This document shows, in pieces, positions 48,863 through 61,300 of a stretch of DNA of 64,000 nucleotides. The DNA comes from Citrus sinensis (Eukaryota > Streptophyta > Magnoliopsida > Sapindales > Rutaceae): NCBI RefSeq assembly GCF_022201045.2, contig NC_068556.1, positions 4,256,001-4,320,000 on the forward strand, read 5' to 3'. The notes under the pieces were generated by a model that was not told the DNA's origin, ran no database searches, and worked only from the letters and a program-made list of their open reading frames with translations. The position numbers were made by a program, and so were the translations under genes. Positions within the stretch are counted from its first letter, which is position 1; the number at the start of each line of letters is the position of its first letter.

Positions 48863-49981
48863 ATGGTTGTAGCTGCCCCTCTCCTACACCAAAGCATGGG
48901 CAAACGGCCTCTTCGCCTCACCTCAAGAGGGTCTGTGCCGAAGTTGCTATTTATTGTGCTCCTTATGATTGGGCCCATTTGCATGATTTCACTCTTTACC
49001 TATCGTGAGAAAATATCCTACTTTTTCCGCCCACTTTGGGACAAGCCGCCTCCGCCTTTCCAATACCTGCCTCACTATTATGCAGAGAATGTTTCAATTG
49101 AACATCTTTGCAAACTCCATGGTTGGTCCATACGTTCACAACCACGGCGTTTATTTGATGGCATCATCTTCAACAATGAGGTAGACCTTCTGGAGATCAG
49201 GTGGCGGGAGCTGAATCCATATGTTACAAAATTTGTAATCCTTGAGTCTAACACCACTTTCACAGGCATTCCAAAACCTCTCTTCTTCTCCTTAAACCGA
49301 GCTCGATATGCCTTTGCAGAGGGGAAGATTGTCCATGGTGTATATTCTGGTCGATCTTCTTCAGTTGGTTTAGATAAAGACCCATTTGTTCGTGAATCAG
49401 AGCAGCGCAAGGCTATAAATGGATTGCTTTGTTATGCTGGGATATCAAACGATGATCTACTCATTATGTCAGATGCTGATGAGATCCCAAGCCGACACAC
49501 CATGAGACTACTGCAATGGTGTGATGGGGTGCCCCCTATTCTACATCTTGAGTTGAAGAACTACATGTACTCATTTGAATTCCCTGTGGATTACAGCAGC
49601 TGGCGGGCGAGTGTTCACATTTACGGCCCTGGGACCCTGTATCGGCATTCACGCCAAACGAACTTCATTCTTTCTGATGCAGGATGGCACTGTAGCTTCT
49701 GTTTTCGTCACCTTCACGAAATTGTATTTAAGATGACTGCTTATAGCCATGCAGATAGAGTGAAACGCTTGGAGTTTTTAAATCCTTCTAGAATACAGAA
49801 ACTCATTTGTAGGGGAGATGATCTTTTTGATATGCTCCCGGAAGAGTACACCTTCAAAGAGTTGATTAAGAAGATGGGTTCAATACCGCGATCGGCTTCA
49901 GCAGTCCACCTCCCTGCCTATTTGATTGAGAATGCTGATAGATTCAAGTTTCTCCTTCCTGGCGGCTGTTTACGAGAATGA
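48863..49981 (+). CDS. GT17 family glycosyltransferase (GnT-III-like)
   Basis: Type II Golgi membrane protein of glycosyltransferase family 17, whose animal founder is beta-1,4-mannosyl-glycoprotein N-acetylglucosaminyltransferase (GnT-III). The plant substrate is not established. The single uninterrupted coding exon gives 372 residues. A basic N-terminus is followed by one membrane segment (about residues 26-45, [20 protein letters not shown]), a proline-rich stem (KPPPPF) and the catalytic domain from about residue 90. The metal-binding DxD-type motif is [12 protein letters not shown] (about 199-210). The C-terminus LLPGGC is characteristic of the plant members. ATG 48863 is chosen because it is the first after the leader splice; Met 12 (MGKRPLR) is an alternative. 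Confidence 0.92.
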   Translation: MVVAAPLLHQSMGKRPLRLTSRGSVPKLLFIVLLMIGPICMISLFTYREKISYFFRPLWDKPPPPFQYLPHYYAENVSIEHLCKLHGWSIRSQPRRLFDGIIFNNEVDLLEIRWRELNPYVTKFVILESNTTFTGIPKPLFFSLNRARYAFAEGKIVHGVYSGRSSSVGLDKDPFVRESEQRKAINGLLCYAGISNDDLLIMSDADEIPSRHTMRLLQWCDGVPPILHLELKNYMYSFEFPVDYSSWRASVHIYGPGTLYRHSRQTNFILSDAGWHCSFCFRHLHEIVFKMTAYSHADRVKRLEFLNPSRIQKLICRGDDLFDMLPEEYTFKELIKKMGSIPRSASAVHLPAYLIENADRFKFLLPGGCLRE

Positions 49982-51992
49982 TGGTAGTTTGGCAAAACCT
50001 CTATAGAGAGTGAAAAGCATGGAGGTGTTGTTGCAGAACTGTATGTATCCTTCATCTTTGTTCGGCAATTTTCTTACATGTACCCTTCACACCATTAAGG
50101 TGTTACTGGTTTGTTATCTAAAACAGTCAACAATGGAGTTTTCAGTTCAACGAGGAAACAGCAACTTGTACATCCAATCCGAGTATAGCTGCTCTATATG
50201 ATCTCGTTTCAGGCGAAATATAAATGTTCAAATAAAAAAACAAAAGTGGTTTTTGATACAGTGAACCGGCCGGTTTCTTTGTTGTGAACCTCAATGATCC
50301 TATTAGTCCAAACTTTATTATGGGAATCACTTTTCTGAGCTACTGTTGTAGAATATCACTATTCGAAATGCTTTTACAAATACAGACAGCAAGAACAAGG
50401 TGCTTTTGCGCCCCACTCTGCCTTTAATGTGAAAAGTTGAGATGGATTTTTCATTGCAAGTATTGCAAAAAGCTATTAATGATGTATTGTGCAATGTGGA
50501 GGGCTTGCATAGTTGTGCGGTGCATGGGTGCTTTTGCTTTGCTTTTGAGAGCAATTCCTGGAAGCACTTTTGTAGTTTTAATTGCGTAGCAAATACTAAA
50601 AAGAGGGGATATTTAGATTTTATTCGATCAGACTTCGTCAGACGTTGTCAAAAAGTAAGCACTTTTAATTCATGCACGAAATTAATGGCCCATGCATAAA
50701 TGATAAAATTAAGGATCTCCTAATTTACATACATATAATTTATAACCCTTTCATATAAATAGTGAATGAGTCCACATAATTTATTATTCATGTGAGAAGG
50801 TTGTAAGTTACATGCATGTAACTTAACATTAGCCTAAAACTAATGGCCCGTTACTAAGTAGTTTGAAGAATGAGCGGCCAACACATTATAATTCATACAT
50901 AAACGAGGGCAGGTTCCCACTTCCCACTAAAATAAATACAACTTTGAATTGGAGCAATAAAGTCAACTTAAGTGCTCGCTTGTATTTTTCGGATCCTTCA
51001 AAATTAGTCGATCAATGCTGACGCAACCCAAATGAATAAATGACGATTGACTTTAGTGGCCAACCAAAATTTGGTGGGGTGTCCCTTCCAATTTCTCATT
51101 GCTACTTGGTGCTTACCTAATCAAAACGTTAGTGACTATTTTTCATAGATAAGATTCTCTCTTGATCTGATCATGTTCTGAACAAATAATTTAATTATTG
51201 ATTGATTGTTAATAAATAAAAAAAATAAAAGAAGTTAAATCTTACAAATATATTATCACTAAAAGATATATGACAGAAAATCTTTAAAAGCTAAGTAGAG
51301 CTCATATCAAAAGATGATCATATTCCATTGTTCATTCCCATAATACTAGGGGAGTAAAATTATTTTACTGGGTATTTTTATATCCATTTTTATATATTTA
51401 AATAATTTTTTTCTCGACAACCCCACTTTGATTAGTAGTCATCACACCTTTTTGGGACTCAGAGTTTGAGCTGTATGCATATCATGACCTTATATGAGTA
51501 AATAAATTTCTACCTTATCTATAATTCTTATACATCTCTTTGTTATCATCCTTCGTTGGAGCAGATTTATATTGACTTTTTTCTTTCTTTTTTTAACATT
51601 TATTGAGTACACTACTGTATCAGAATGGTGGACTATTTTAATGGAATATTAAAAGAAGGAAGACGCACAATATTTTTCTTCTTGGAATATCCAATTAAAC
51701 AATTAAAAAATAGGGAGACAATGGAGAATAGGGACAATGGAGTCCCCGTCTTTGACGGATTGAAGAAAAGAAGTGCGAGTGCTGAACAGAATAATAAAAC
51801 TTGAAACTGAATAATAAATAATTAATCAGAAACGCAGCGCAGGTGCAGTTGCGGGTGCGAGGAAGCATCCGAGAGAACTCCAGCAGAAGCCGACATATTT
51901 TTGCGTCTTTTTTTTTATTTTTTATAATTCAGCTGGCTGTTTCCTTTTGAAAGCGATTTCACTTTCTCACTTCCATTCATGTTAATTTGTCC

Positions 51993-52026
<34 letters not shown>

Positions 52027-52380
52027 CATTAACTCTTTTGCTTGGGCTAATATTCTCATTTCACGTATCAATCACTGCTAAATTAAAAAAAAAAATGATT
52101 TAAGAAAAGTTTTAAAAAATATGGATAACCTTTTTTTTTGGGTAATTCAAAAATTTTACTAGGAAAGAATTTTTATAGTAATTAACTTTTTCATCTCCAT
52201 TATATCTCCCCTTATTCGATGCATCTTTAGTTAACTTATTAATAAAGTTATCTTGTATAGTAGAAAACATTGACTAAAAAATATAAAAAAAAAAAAAAAA
52301 TCCAGCCCACCCACCGAGTGTAAGTGTAACTATCACAACTCAAGCTCATATTCAAGAAAATAATCTGCAATTGAACTATA
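49982..52380. other. GT17 3' UTR and intergenic region
   Basis: The 3' UTR probably ends near 50250, after AATAAA at about 50233. The remainder is AT-rich, with a (TA)n run at 51996-52024. No further gene seen. Confidence 0.55.
51996..52024. repeat. (TA)n microsatellite
   Basis: 29-bp uninterrupted TA run. Similar shorter runs lie at 53812-53828 and 55521-55539. Confidence 0.95.
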
Positions 52381-52760
52381 CCTTTAAGAAAATATGAGAG
52401 ACTTGACCAATTCCTCCAACGAGACTCGTAGTTAAGGACCATGTGGGGCTGAAATTTTGGAACTAGACATAATAGGCAGCAACAGTTGTTGACGTTTTGG
52501 CACTCACAGTCCAAATGTGAGACCATGCTTTATCAACAGCCACTTCCAAAGCAGCAGTAATAATAGCATAAACTATAAAGCTAGCATAAAAAATGATGCT
52601 CTTTTAATTTTTACACCCAAAAGCATAACAAACACAACCCGTAAAACAACAGTTCACTCTAAAAATACTCCCACGAGATGAGGCTCTCATCATATTCCCT
52701 TTTGCCTTTCCATCTGTATTAATCTTCACGTATTGATAGAACAATCTTTCGTCCGATATC
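52380..52760 (-). pseudogene. LINE-type RNase H domain remnant
   Basis: On the minus strand the text VKINTDGKAKGN is the start motif of the RNase H-like domain found at the 3' end of plant LINE polyproteins and their domesticated relatives. Further downstream, in shifting frames, SRWRNWSS corresponds to the family's conserved RWxNC region. Stops and frame changes show decay. No other LINE parts were recognised. Confidence 0.55.
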
Positions 52761-55700
52761 TTTTTGAAGAAAAATAATAAGATGAAAAAAAGATTTAGCA
52801 TAGAAAATATGTGACTTGGAAAAACATTCCAAATGACAAAACTGTTGTGAAATGTTGATATCGTGGCAGACAATTTGACAAGAAAATAAACGAATGGATC
52901 ATGCTTCATGTTAATTAGCTAGTCAAAATAAACTTTAAAGACTTATAATAGATCCATTTATATAAAAAAAAAAAGAAAAAAAAAGAAGAAGAAATGTGAT
53001 ACTGCGGTATCTATATTGCACCATCTCATTGATATTCCTTTCAAATCAAAGTAGTATATTTTTGACTTACATTACAAGCATATGAAAGTTAAAACAATTG
53101 CTTTACGTGATTTTAGTCTTCACCACGTATAGATCATGGTAATATGCGAGCCTTCTTTTCAGTACGGATATAATCACAAATACTTGTACTAATAATTCTA
53201 TGCAAATTGATGTGATAAGACATAATTAATTGATTAAAATAAAAATAAATATAAATAAGTCACATAGGTCCAACCGCGTTTTAATTCATCCAATAAAAAT
53301 TTGTGATATCAATCTGTACAATATTATTTATATAAAAGTGTTGCTGACTATATCACCACTTTTTTTTTTTTAAATATGAGTTTTTTTTATTATAAATTTA
53401 CCGATAATTATAATAGTGAACTTTTAACAATCTTAAATCAACTACATAATAAGAAAAATTGATTATTTAAGTTTAAGATAAATTAAATAATATTTCAACC
53501 AACCTTTATAAATATGTATGTACGAGGAACTGTACCTCTACCCACTCATGTAGACCGAAATGAAAGTGATTTAGTTGCCATTTGCCAAACTATTGAGTTG
53601 CTTCGAAGAAATTTGAGATTCAATGATCTAATTTTGAGATTTTAAATTTACTCAAATCTTTGAAAGAAACTTCAGGAAAATATTCCTTCAAGGAAAAATA
53701 TAAAATTACCCAACAAAGCCTTTTGCTTTTCGACAAGCGTTTCAAATAGGAAAGCACGTAAAAAGTATAGTTGATGCATGTTCCCTGTAACGTTCCAAAA
53801 TGGAATATTACTATATATATATATATATGAAAAAAAAAAAAAGAAATCCCCACGTGGCGTCATCTGAACCCCACGAAGTCTCAAAATTTGAAAGTCAAAA
53901 CTGGAAAATGTTTAATTGACAAAAGGGCGTTTTAAAAATATTTAAGTGATGTGCATTGATTTTACCGAGAGGACTCGCGCATGTGATTATCGCTTTTTCT
54001 TATTTCAGATAAATACAAAACATGGTCTGATTACAACCGTTTAAAATAAAATGTCGTGCGTCAGAGTGAATTGACGTGCCGGTTGTACGTGAAACGAGAA
54101 AACGGATTTTTGAGAATAACAAAATAATATCGTAAGACGATAAGTTACGAGATGATGATAAAGAAAACGATCAACCCTTTTCTTTCTCTGATTTAACATG
54201 TGTGTGTTCTGCTTTATCCTTTAATTAGACGTCTGTCACACGCCTACCGAAAAAAAATAAATTAACAGATAAAACCGTTTTGTTTGCACGCGCTCGAGTA
54301 TCTTACGCTTTTGTACTCGCTGCTCCCCTGGGTGCGTGTAAGTTAGGCAATTTTGACAGTCGTGTTTGACTAAAATACAGGATAATGATAATCTCTTTGT
54401 AAGTTTGAGGATATTTAAAATAAATAAAATTTTTATTACGTTGATCTGTAAAGAAATAAATACCAAACGCATTAAAATTTTATATTCTTTTAAATATTTC
54501 AGTAAGTAAGAATATTCTTATTAGAAAATGACTTTTTATAATAATAATTAAAATACTTAGACTCTTATAACAATAGTCAAAATACTTAACAATCAATATT
54601 AATAGTAAGGTGCGTACTACAAAACATATTTGTTCAAAGATTAAAAAAATAATAATTATTATAAACAAGCTTGATTGGTTGGCATTGGACTATTTGTTGA
54701 TTAGCCACCAATGGTGTCGACGTACTAGCAGGATGAATTGTCTACAATTTAATTAAAAATCTTAATTTTATTTACTCACATATCTATCATGAAGAAAATT
54801 CAATACCAAAATGATTCACTAAATTGTGGTTTGAGTTTTTTTTTTGGGATCTAACATGGTGGAGTGAACCGCTTAATGATATTAAAAGAAATTCACATAA
54901 AGACATTTAGGGTGTGTTTGGTATTAAAGTTGGGCAAGATTACACCTTTAATAATTTCATCAATTATAATTTTTTTCCATAGTAATTATATCTTAAAAGC
55001 TACAATACCTCAATCACAAACGCACCCTTAAGTTATTCTCAAATGCCATTTTATCTTTATAAACCCTGCATGTAATTGGGTTGTTTATGTTCATCTTTTT
55101 ATTTTTACTAGTAAAATTTTGAATGCTTATTTTATTCAAAAAATAGAAAGTAATTCAAATCAAATAGTATTACTAATCATTTCCTTTTAATCTTTTTTTT
55201 TTTAAACGTATCCTTAGAACACACATTTGACATGCTGCTATTACTAAGGGGATGTTGTATAATGTTACGAATATAGTACGTTGTTAAATGATGGGTTTCA
55301 AAGACGATAGCATTAATCTGAACTGTTTATTTGCCAATAAAAATATTAATACTTAGTTGATTGAACTTTTTTTTAATGTATCATTACAAATGTCTCATGA
55401 TATCATCTCATTCTTTCTAAGTGCTGTTTTCATAATTAGGTTTTGTTGATAATGCATACAACAGGGTCCGATATGAAAATATGATACTTCAGGGGTAGCA
55501 AACTCCAAACTTTGTCCATGTATATATATATATATATATTAACTACTATATATGTAAAGGTAAGCAATCGAACGGCTGCTAGTTAAGAAGGGAAAATTAG
55601 TGTAAACAAACTAAATTAAGGTAGTCGTGGCCATGGGATGGACACTCGTAGAAAAATATTTAGGGATAAATTGTATTATATTTGGTGATATAGTGTCTGG

Positions 55701-57400
55701 ATAATGACATGAACATGAATTCTACTCACGTTGTATGGTGAAAATAGAAAAAAAGAAAAAAAATATCACCAGTGGAATTTAAATATATTTTTTTTGTTAA
55801 AACCACAAAATGGGTTGATAGTGATGTGTAGAAAGAAATAATGAAGTCCTTGACATATTAGAATTCCAATTCAAAAATCCACTAAGACAACAAGTAAATG
55901 ACAATATAAATTTGAAGATAAAAATTTTGTACCTAGTGTTGACGGTGATAATTAATTCTACATTAATTAATTTGAGTCAAAATTATTTTTTATTTGAAGT
56001 AGTGTTATAAAATTTATCTAAATTTCTTTCGTACAAATTAATGTAATAATGTTATAACATAATTTATTGTGTTATTATTTATGTAAATTAATAGAAAAAT
56101 GTATGATATGAGTTGAGGGATGCTTTCATTCAACAACTCTTATTGAATCATATCGACTTAAATAAAATAATTTATAGCCGTATTATTACTTTTTTTCGTT
56201 TATCAAATTTTTTTTTTTTAAAAAGAAAACTCCTTTTTTCAAACTAGCAACATTTTTTGTTGATGGGACGTGCACAGAGGACAAGTGGTGATTAGGAAGA
56301 AACATGTGCCGAGTGGAGATTGGCCGCAACGCGACACCGCTTCAACGTAGTCTTAAATCACATGTAAGCATGTTTGTAAAATTCGGGCATAAACTAGTGG
56401 TTTAATTCATCTCTTTCCTTAAATGAATGACGGGTCCACGTCGCCTTAGTAGCTGGCCAACCTTTAATTACTTCCAATTTTGATTTTTCTTAAAAAAAAA
56501 ATAAAATTTCCTTTTTATTTTTTTTTAAAGTTTTTTTCGGTTAACTTGCTGTTGAAGTAATTATCACGTGATTTCAGTCTACAACATCTGAAATTATATA
56601 AAAAAAAATATATTCGTTGGCTAATTTCCTATTAAATACAGCATCGGCCTGTTTTTGGTGCACCAAATCCAAAATCCATATCTGTCTATATTTATTATAC
56701 CACCACCCAAAAATAGATTCTCCCATTTATGATTAATAATTTGAATTAAGCAAATGCTAAAATTGGGTTTATCAATAGATATTACTAGTCAAAATTTAGT
56801 AGTTTGGTAAACAGTATTTATGGAAGTAATAGAATTTTCACTAACTTAAGACTTAACAATACGTAAGTTTCCATATTTATAAATAAAATCCTAAATAAAT
56901 CGTTGTTAATTTCAAAATTATAATAATCCTATCATTGATTTTATTGATAAAATTTGAATGAAATTTGACGATGTTTGGAGAAATTACAAATTTTTCTTCG
57001 TTACTGAATATTTTGTTAAAACTTAAAATCCGGTAATATAAAGAGAATTAATTGCGTCGAAGCGGATTAGAACGGGACTAAATTGCTAGAAAGATCTCTT
57101 CTTTTGTTCAAACTAAGTGGGCCCCAAACCAAAGCTTTGATCGCTGAGGGCAAACTCAAAAACATTAAAGAGAGCTTAATCAAGCGTATTTAATAATAAC
57201 TCTCCTATGCTAAAAAAAAAATAATAATAATAATAATAACTCTCATAAGGCCCAGTGCTTATCACCGCTTTAGGACGTACCTATCACATTGATAAATAGA
57301 ATGACTTATCAAGGCACTTATCATACCGACTCATCTCATCTCATCTCTCGCTCACGGTATTAAATAGGTCTGTGATACCTTTGTTTCTTCGCTTGCATCT
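52761..57400. other. Long AT-rich intergenic region upstream of the TOPLESS-related gene
   Basis: No gene found in 4.6 kb. It holds a small MITE-like element (54907-55030), two (TA)n runs and several poly-T tracts. Confidence 0.55.
54907..55030. mobile_element. Small MITE-like element
   Basis: About 124 bp with inverted ends TTAGGGTGTGTTTGG and, from the right, TAAGGGTGCGTTTGTG. The style matches hAT-related MITEs of dicots. No clear target duplication was found. Confidence 0.5.
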
Positions 57401-57421
57401 CTCTCCTCTTCAAATCCCTAG

Positions 57422-57832
57422 CCAATTTTCTCTATAAATACTTACCAGAAGAGCTAAGACAGAGAAGAGAGAAAGAAAGAGAAAGAAGAAAAAAAAATAG
57501 TAATAATAACAACAATAGAAAAGCTGGGAGAGAGAAACACAAGCACAAATCCACTGAAACGACATCGTGTATCTCTCTATTTTCTTCAAAATTCTCCGAT
57601 CTATCAATTTCATCCAGGTAACAACTCTTCGCCTTTACTCTCTCATTTTTGTTCTCTTTTTAGGTTTTTGACTACTAATTTCTCAATTTCGTTATTTTAT
57701 TTTATTATTATTATTATATTTTTTTTGGCTGCTGAACTGGAATATGATTATTGCTCGCAATTTAGAGATCGTTGTTTGTGAAGTATTACATTGGATCTGT
57801 GTAATGTTTAATTTTGTTGCAGGCATAGAATT
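57422..57832 (+). promoter_or_regulatory. Promoter and 5' UTR of the TOPLESS-related gene
   Basis: CCAAT at 57422-57426 and TATAAATA at 57433-57440 predict transcription from about 57465. The leader is GA-rich. A leader intron runs from the GT at 57618 to the AG at 57822, leaving 10 nt before the ATG. Confidence 0.65.
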
Positions 57833-58331
57833 ATGTCTTCGCTTAGCAGAGAACTCGTGTTTCTCATACTTCAATTTCTCGATGAAGAGAAATTCAAAGA
57901 GACTGTTCACAAGTACGCTACAAGTTATACTGTTTTTAATCATTTTTTTAAATGTTATAGTTTTGTGTTTCTGTGAATATGTTGTAATTTGCTGACGCTC
58001 TATTCAGGTTAAGGGTTTAATTATATAATGGTGATTATTTTATTTAGGTTGGAGCAAGACTCGGGTTTTTTCTTCAACATGAGGTACTTTGAGGATATGG
58101 TGACAAACGGCGAGTGGGATGAAGTAGAGAAGTATTTATCTGGGTTCACAAAGGTTGATGATAATAGATATTCGATGAAGATTTTCTTCGAGATTAGAAA
58201 GCAGAAGTACCTTGAAGCTTTAGACAAGTAGGTTTCTTCAAGTTCATTTATGTCAACTTTACTGTTTTGTTCTGTTACAACCTGAAAGTGCCTTTCGAAG
58301 TTCGTTGCTACCTTGCTTACTTGATTACAAA

Positions 58332-58380
<49 letters not shown>

Positions 58381-61300
58381 TAGGCGGGATCGTGCAAAAG
58401 CGGTGGAGATTTTAGTTAAGGACTTGAAAGTGTTTTCAGCCTTTAATGAGGACCTTTTCAAGGAGATCACACAGCTACTAACGCTGGAAAACTTTAGGTA
58501 CATATGATATGTCTTGCAGAATTGTTGTTTTTTGTGGCCTACTGTATCTTTTATATTGGTGATTATATGGTATTATCGAATTGTATGGGTCAATATTACT
58601 TTGCAGAGATAATGAACAGCTTTCAAAATATGGAGATACTAAGTCAGCTAGGGGTATAATGCTTGCTGAATTGAAAAAATTGATAGAGGCTAACCCTCTT
58701 TTCCGTGATAAGCTTCAATTTCCTTCCTTGAAGAACTCGAGGCTTCGGACTCTTATTAATCAGAGGTGCCTTATAATTTCTTTCCTTTCTTATGTCCAGA
58801 CCCTTATACTTTAGTTATTGCTTTCAGACCATGATATTCACATTTCTCAACATTTGAAATGCAGTTTAAATTGGCAGCATCAACTGTGTAAGAACCCGAG
58901 GGCCAATCCTGACATAAAGACCCTATTTGTGGACCACACCTGTGGACAGCCAAATGGTGCTCGGGCTCCATCTCCTGTTACTAATCCCTTAATGGGTGCT
59001 GTTCCAAAGGCTGGGGCTTTCCCACCGCTAAGTGCTCATGGTGTAAGTGATCTTTCTAAGGATTTCAGGAAATTACAATGATCTGAATTCTGACTTTTCT
59101 GTACTTTAATTTTGCTTGTATGTACAGCCATTTCAGCCCACCCCAGCTGCTCTCCCAACTTCTCTTGCTGGATGGATGGCTAATCCCTCTCCTGTCCCCC
59201 ACCCCTCACCTTCTGCAGGGCCCATAGCTCTAACTGCAGCTAACAATGCAGGTAATTATTTTATGCTAAGTATTACATATTTCACAGTGGTCAAATTACA
59301 GAGATTTAAAAGATGGAGATATATGCCAGTATTCTTATCCCCAAGAAAAAAAGGGAATGATCTTCTAAATCTTCTAAACGGAAAAAGGGGGAAGAACGTC
59401 AAGGCGTGATCATTTTAATAATAGGATAATAAGTGTTTTCTGAATCTTTATTTTCTCTTCTCGTAGTATCTTTTTATGAGGCATTCTTGGTACAAGTTCT
59501 TGGTCCCTTATTATTCAATTTATTTACTTTTACTCCTTGTTTATGATAGCTGCCATCTTAAAACGCCCTAGGACCCCGCCTACAAATAACTCAGCTATGG
59601 ACTATCAAACAGCAGATTCTGAACATGTATTGAAGAGATCAAGGCCCTTTGGAATATCCGATGAGGTAGTACTGGTCAATTTTAGCATTCTTTTGTATTT
59701 TATCATTGTTCAAGTGATGGAAAGTGTTTCATGACCATTTATTTCTTTGTACAATTGTTCAGGTGTCTATAAGTTGTGTCATGATTAGGGAAAATTAGGT
59801 GGTCTTCTCATTACTAAATCCAATGGCTTTTAGAAATATCACTTACACAATGAGTACTTAGCGGTGTTTAGATATGGTACATTATGCTATTGAGCGTGAA
59901 GATTACCTGAAATCTCTAGAAATATCACTTACACCATGAGTAAGATAGAGGGTGAAGATTCTAGATTCTATATTTGGTGTTTCTATAGTTGCAGAATGTT
60001 TGCTTATTTTATGTCAGCTTAAGTATTTAATGCAGCTAATACATTGATTAAAACTTTGATGCCGTGGCCACCTAGAAGCCTTTACTTGAATGGACATCTT
60101 ACAGATGTTTTAACATTGTCTATAATCTGTCTGTTTACGTGATACTTTTTCCAGGTCAATAATCTGTCGGTAAATATCCTGCCTGTTGCATACACTCCCC
60201 AAAGTCACGGTCAGAGTTCTTACTCTACTGATGACTTGCCCAAGACTGTTGTTATGACTCTGAATCAGGGTTCAGCTGTCAAGAGCATGGATTTTCATCC
60301 AGTACAACAAATATTACTCGTTGGTAAGACTCCACTGGCATGGTGGACACTTTTTTCTCAGTTTCTGCTTTAGTTCTCTTGTTTACATCAATCAGCTTTT
60401 GGATGGTGGGGTTGACCATACTCTCCCCTTTCTCATGGTTCAATCATTTCAGTTGGGACAAACATGGGTGATGTTATGTTGTGGGAGGTTGGTAGCCGTG
60501 AGAGGATTGCTGTAAAAAGTTTTAAGGTCTGGGAGCTTGGAGCATGTTCAATGCCTCTTCAGGTGGGGCCTTCATTTCCGGACAGGATCTATCTAACTTG
60601 TTGAAATTGTATCTTATAGGGTTGACCATAATCGTCTGTTCCTCTTACAGGCATCTCTGTCAAGTGATTATACAGCATCAGTTAACCGTGTGATGTGGAG
60701 TCCTGATGGAACTCTTTTTGGTATGTTTCAAGTAAACATGTGATTATCTGATTGTTTACATGAAAACTTTTTCAATCAATAATAAAGAAGAATGATTCTT
60801 GAATGGATTTATTTTGTCCTTACTGCAGGTGTTGCATACTCAAAGCATATTGTGCATTTATACACCTACCATGGTGGGGATGAATTAAGAAACCACCTAG
60901 AGGTTTGTGTCACAGTTCTCTCTCTTTTTTTTTTTTGGGTTGAAGCCCATTTTCCTAAGTAGCCTCTTTATGAATTTAATGAATGTTATACTTTTTTTAA
61001 CATATTGAACGATTCATAATATGCTAAACGTTTGTGATGAATATCCTTTTTGATGTTAGATTGAGGCTCATGTTGGCAGTGTTAATGATCTTGCCTTCTC
61101 ATATCCAAACAAACAGTTGAGTGTTGTCACTTGTGGCGAGGACAGAGTCATTAAGGTTTGCTTTGCTTCATTAGCTCATTAATTTTTTATGAGTCTGCTC
61201 AAATGAAAGAATTTATATATTTTCAAATGATTGCAGGTGTGGGATGCAGTTACAGGGACTAAGCAGTACATTTTTGAGGGCCATGAATCACCTGTATATT

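Noticed and set aside
49078..49410. 110-codon minus-strand ORF
   Set aside because: It is antisense to the well-supported GT17 coding exon and has no recognisable features.
58021..58503. 160-codon minus-strand ORF with a run of tyrosines
   Set aside because: The tyrosine run is the reverse translation of the (AAT)n microsatellite, and the rest is antisense to TOPLESS-related exons.
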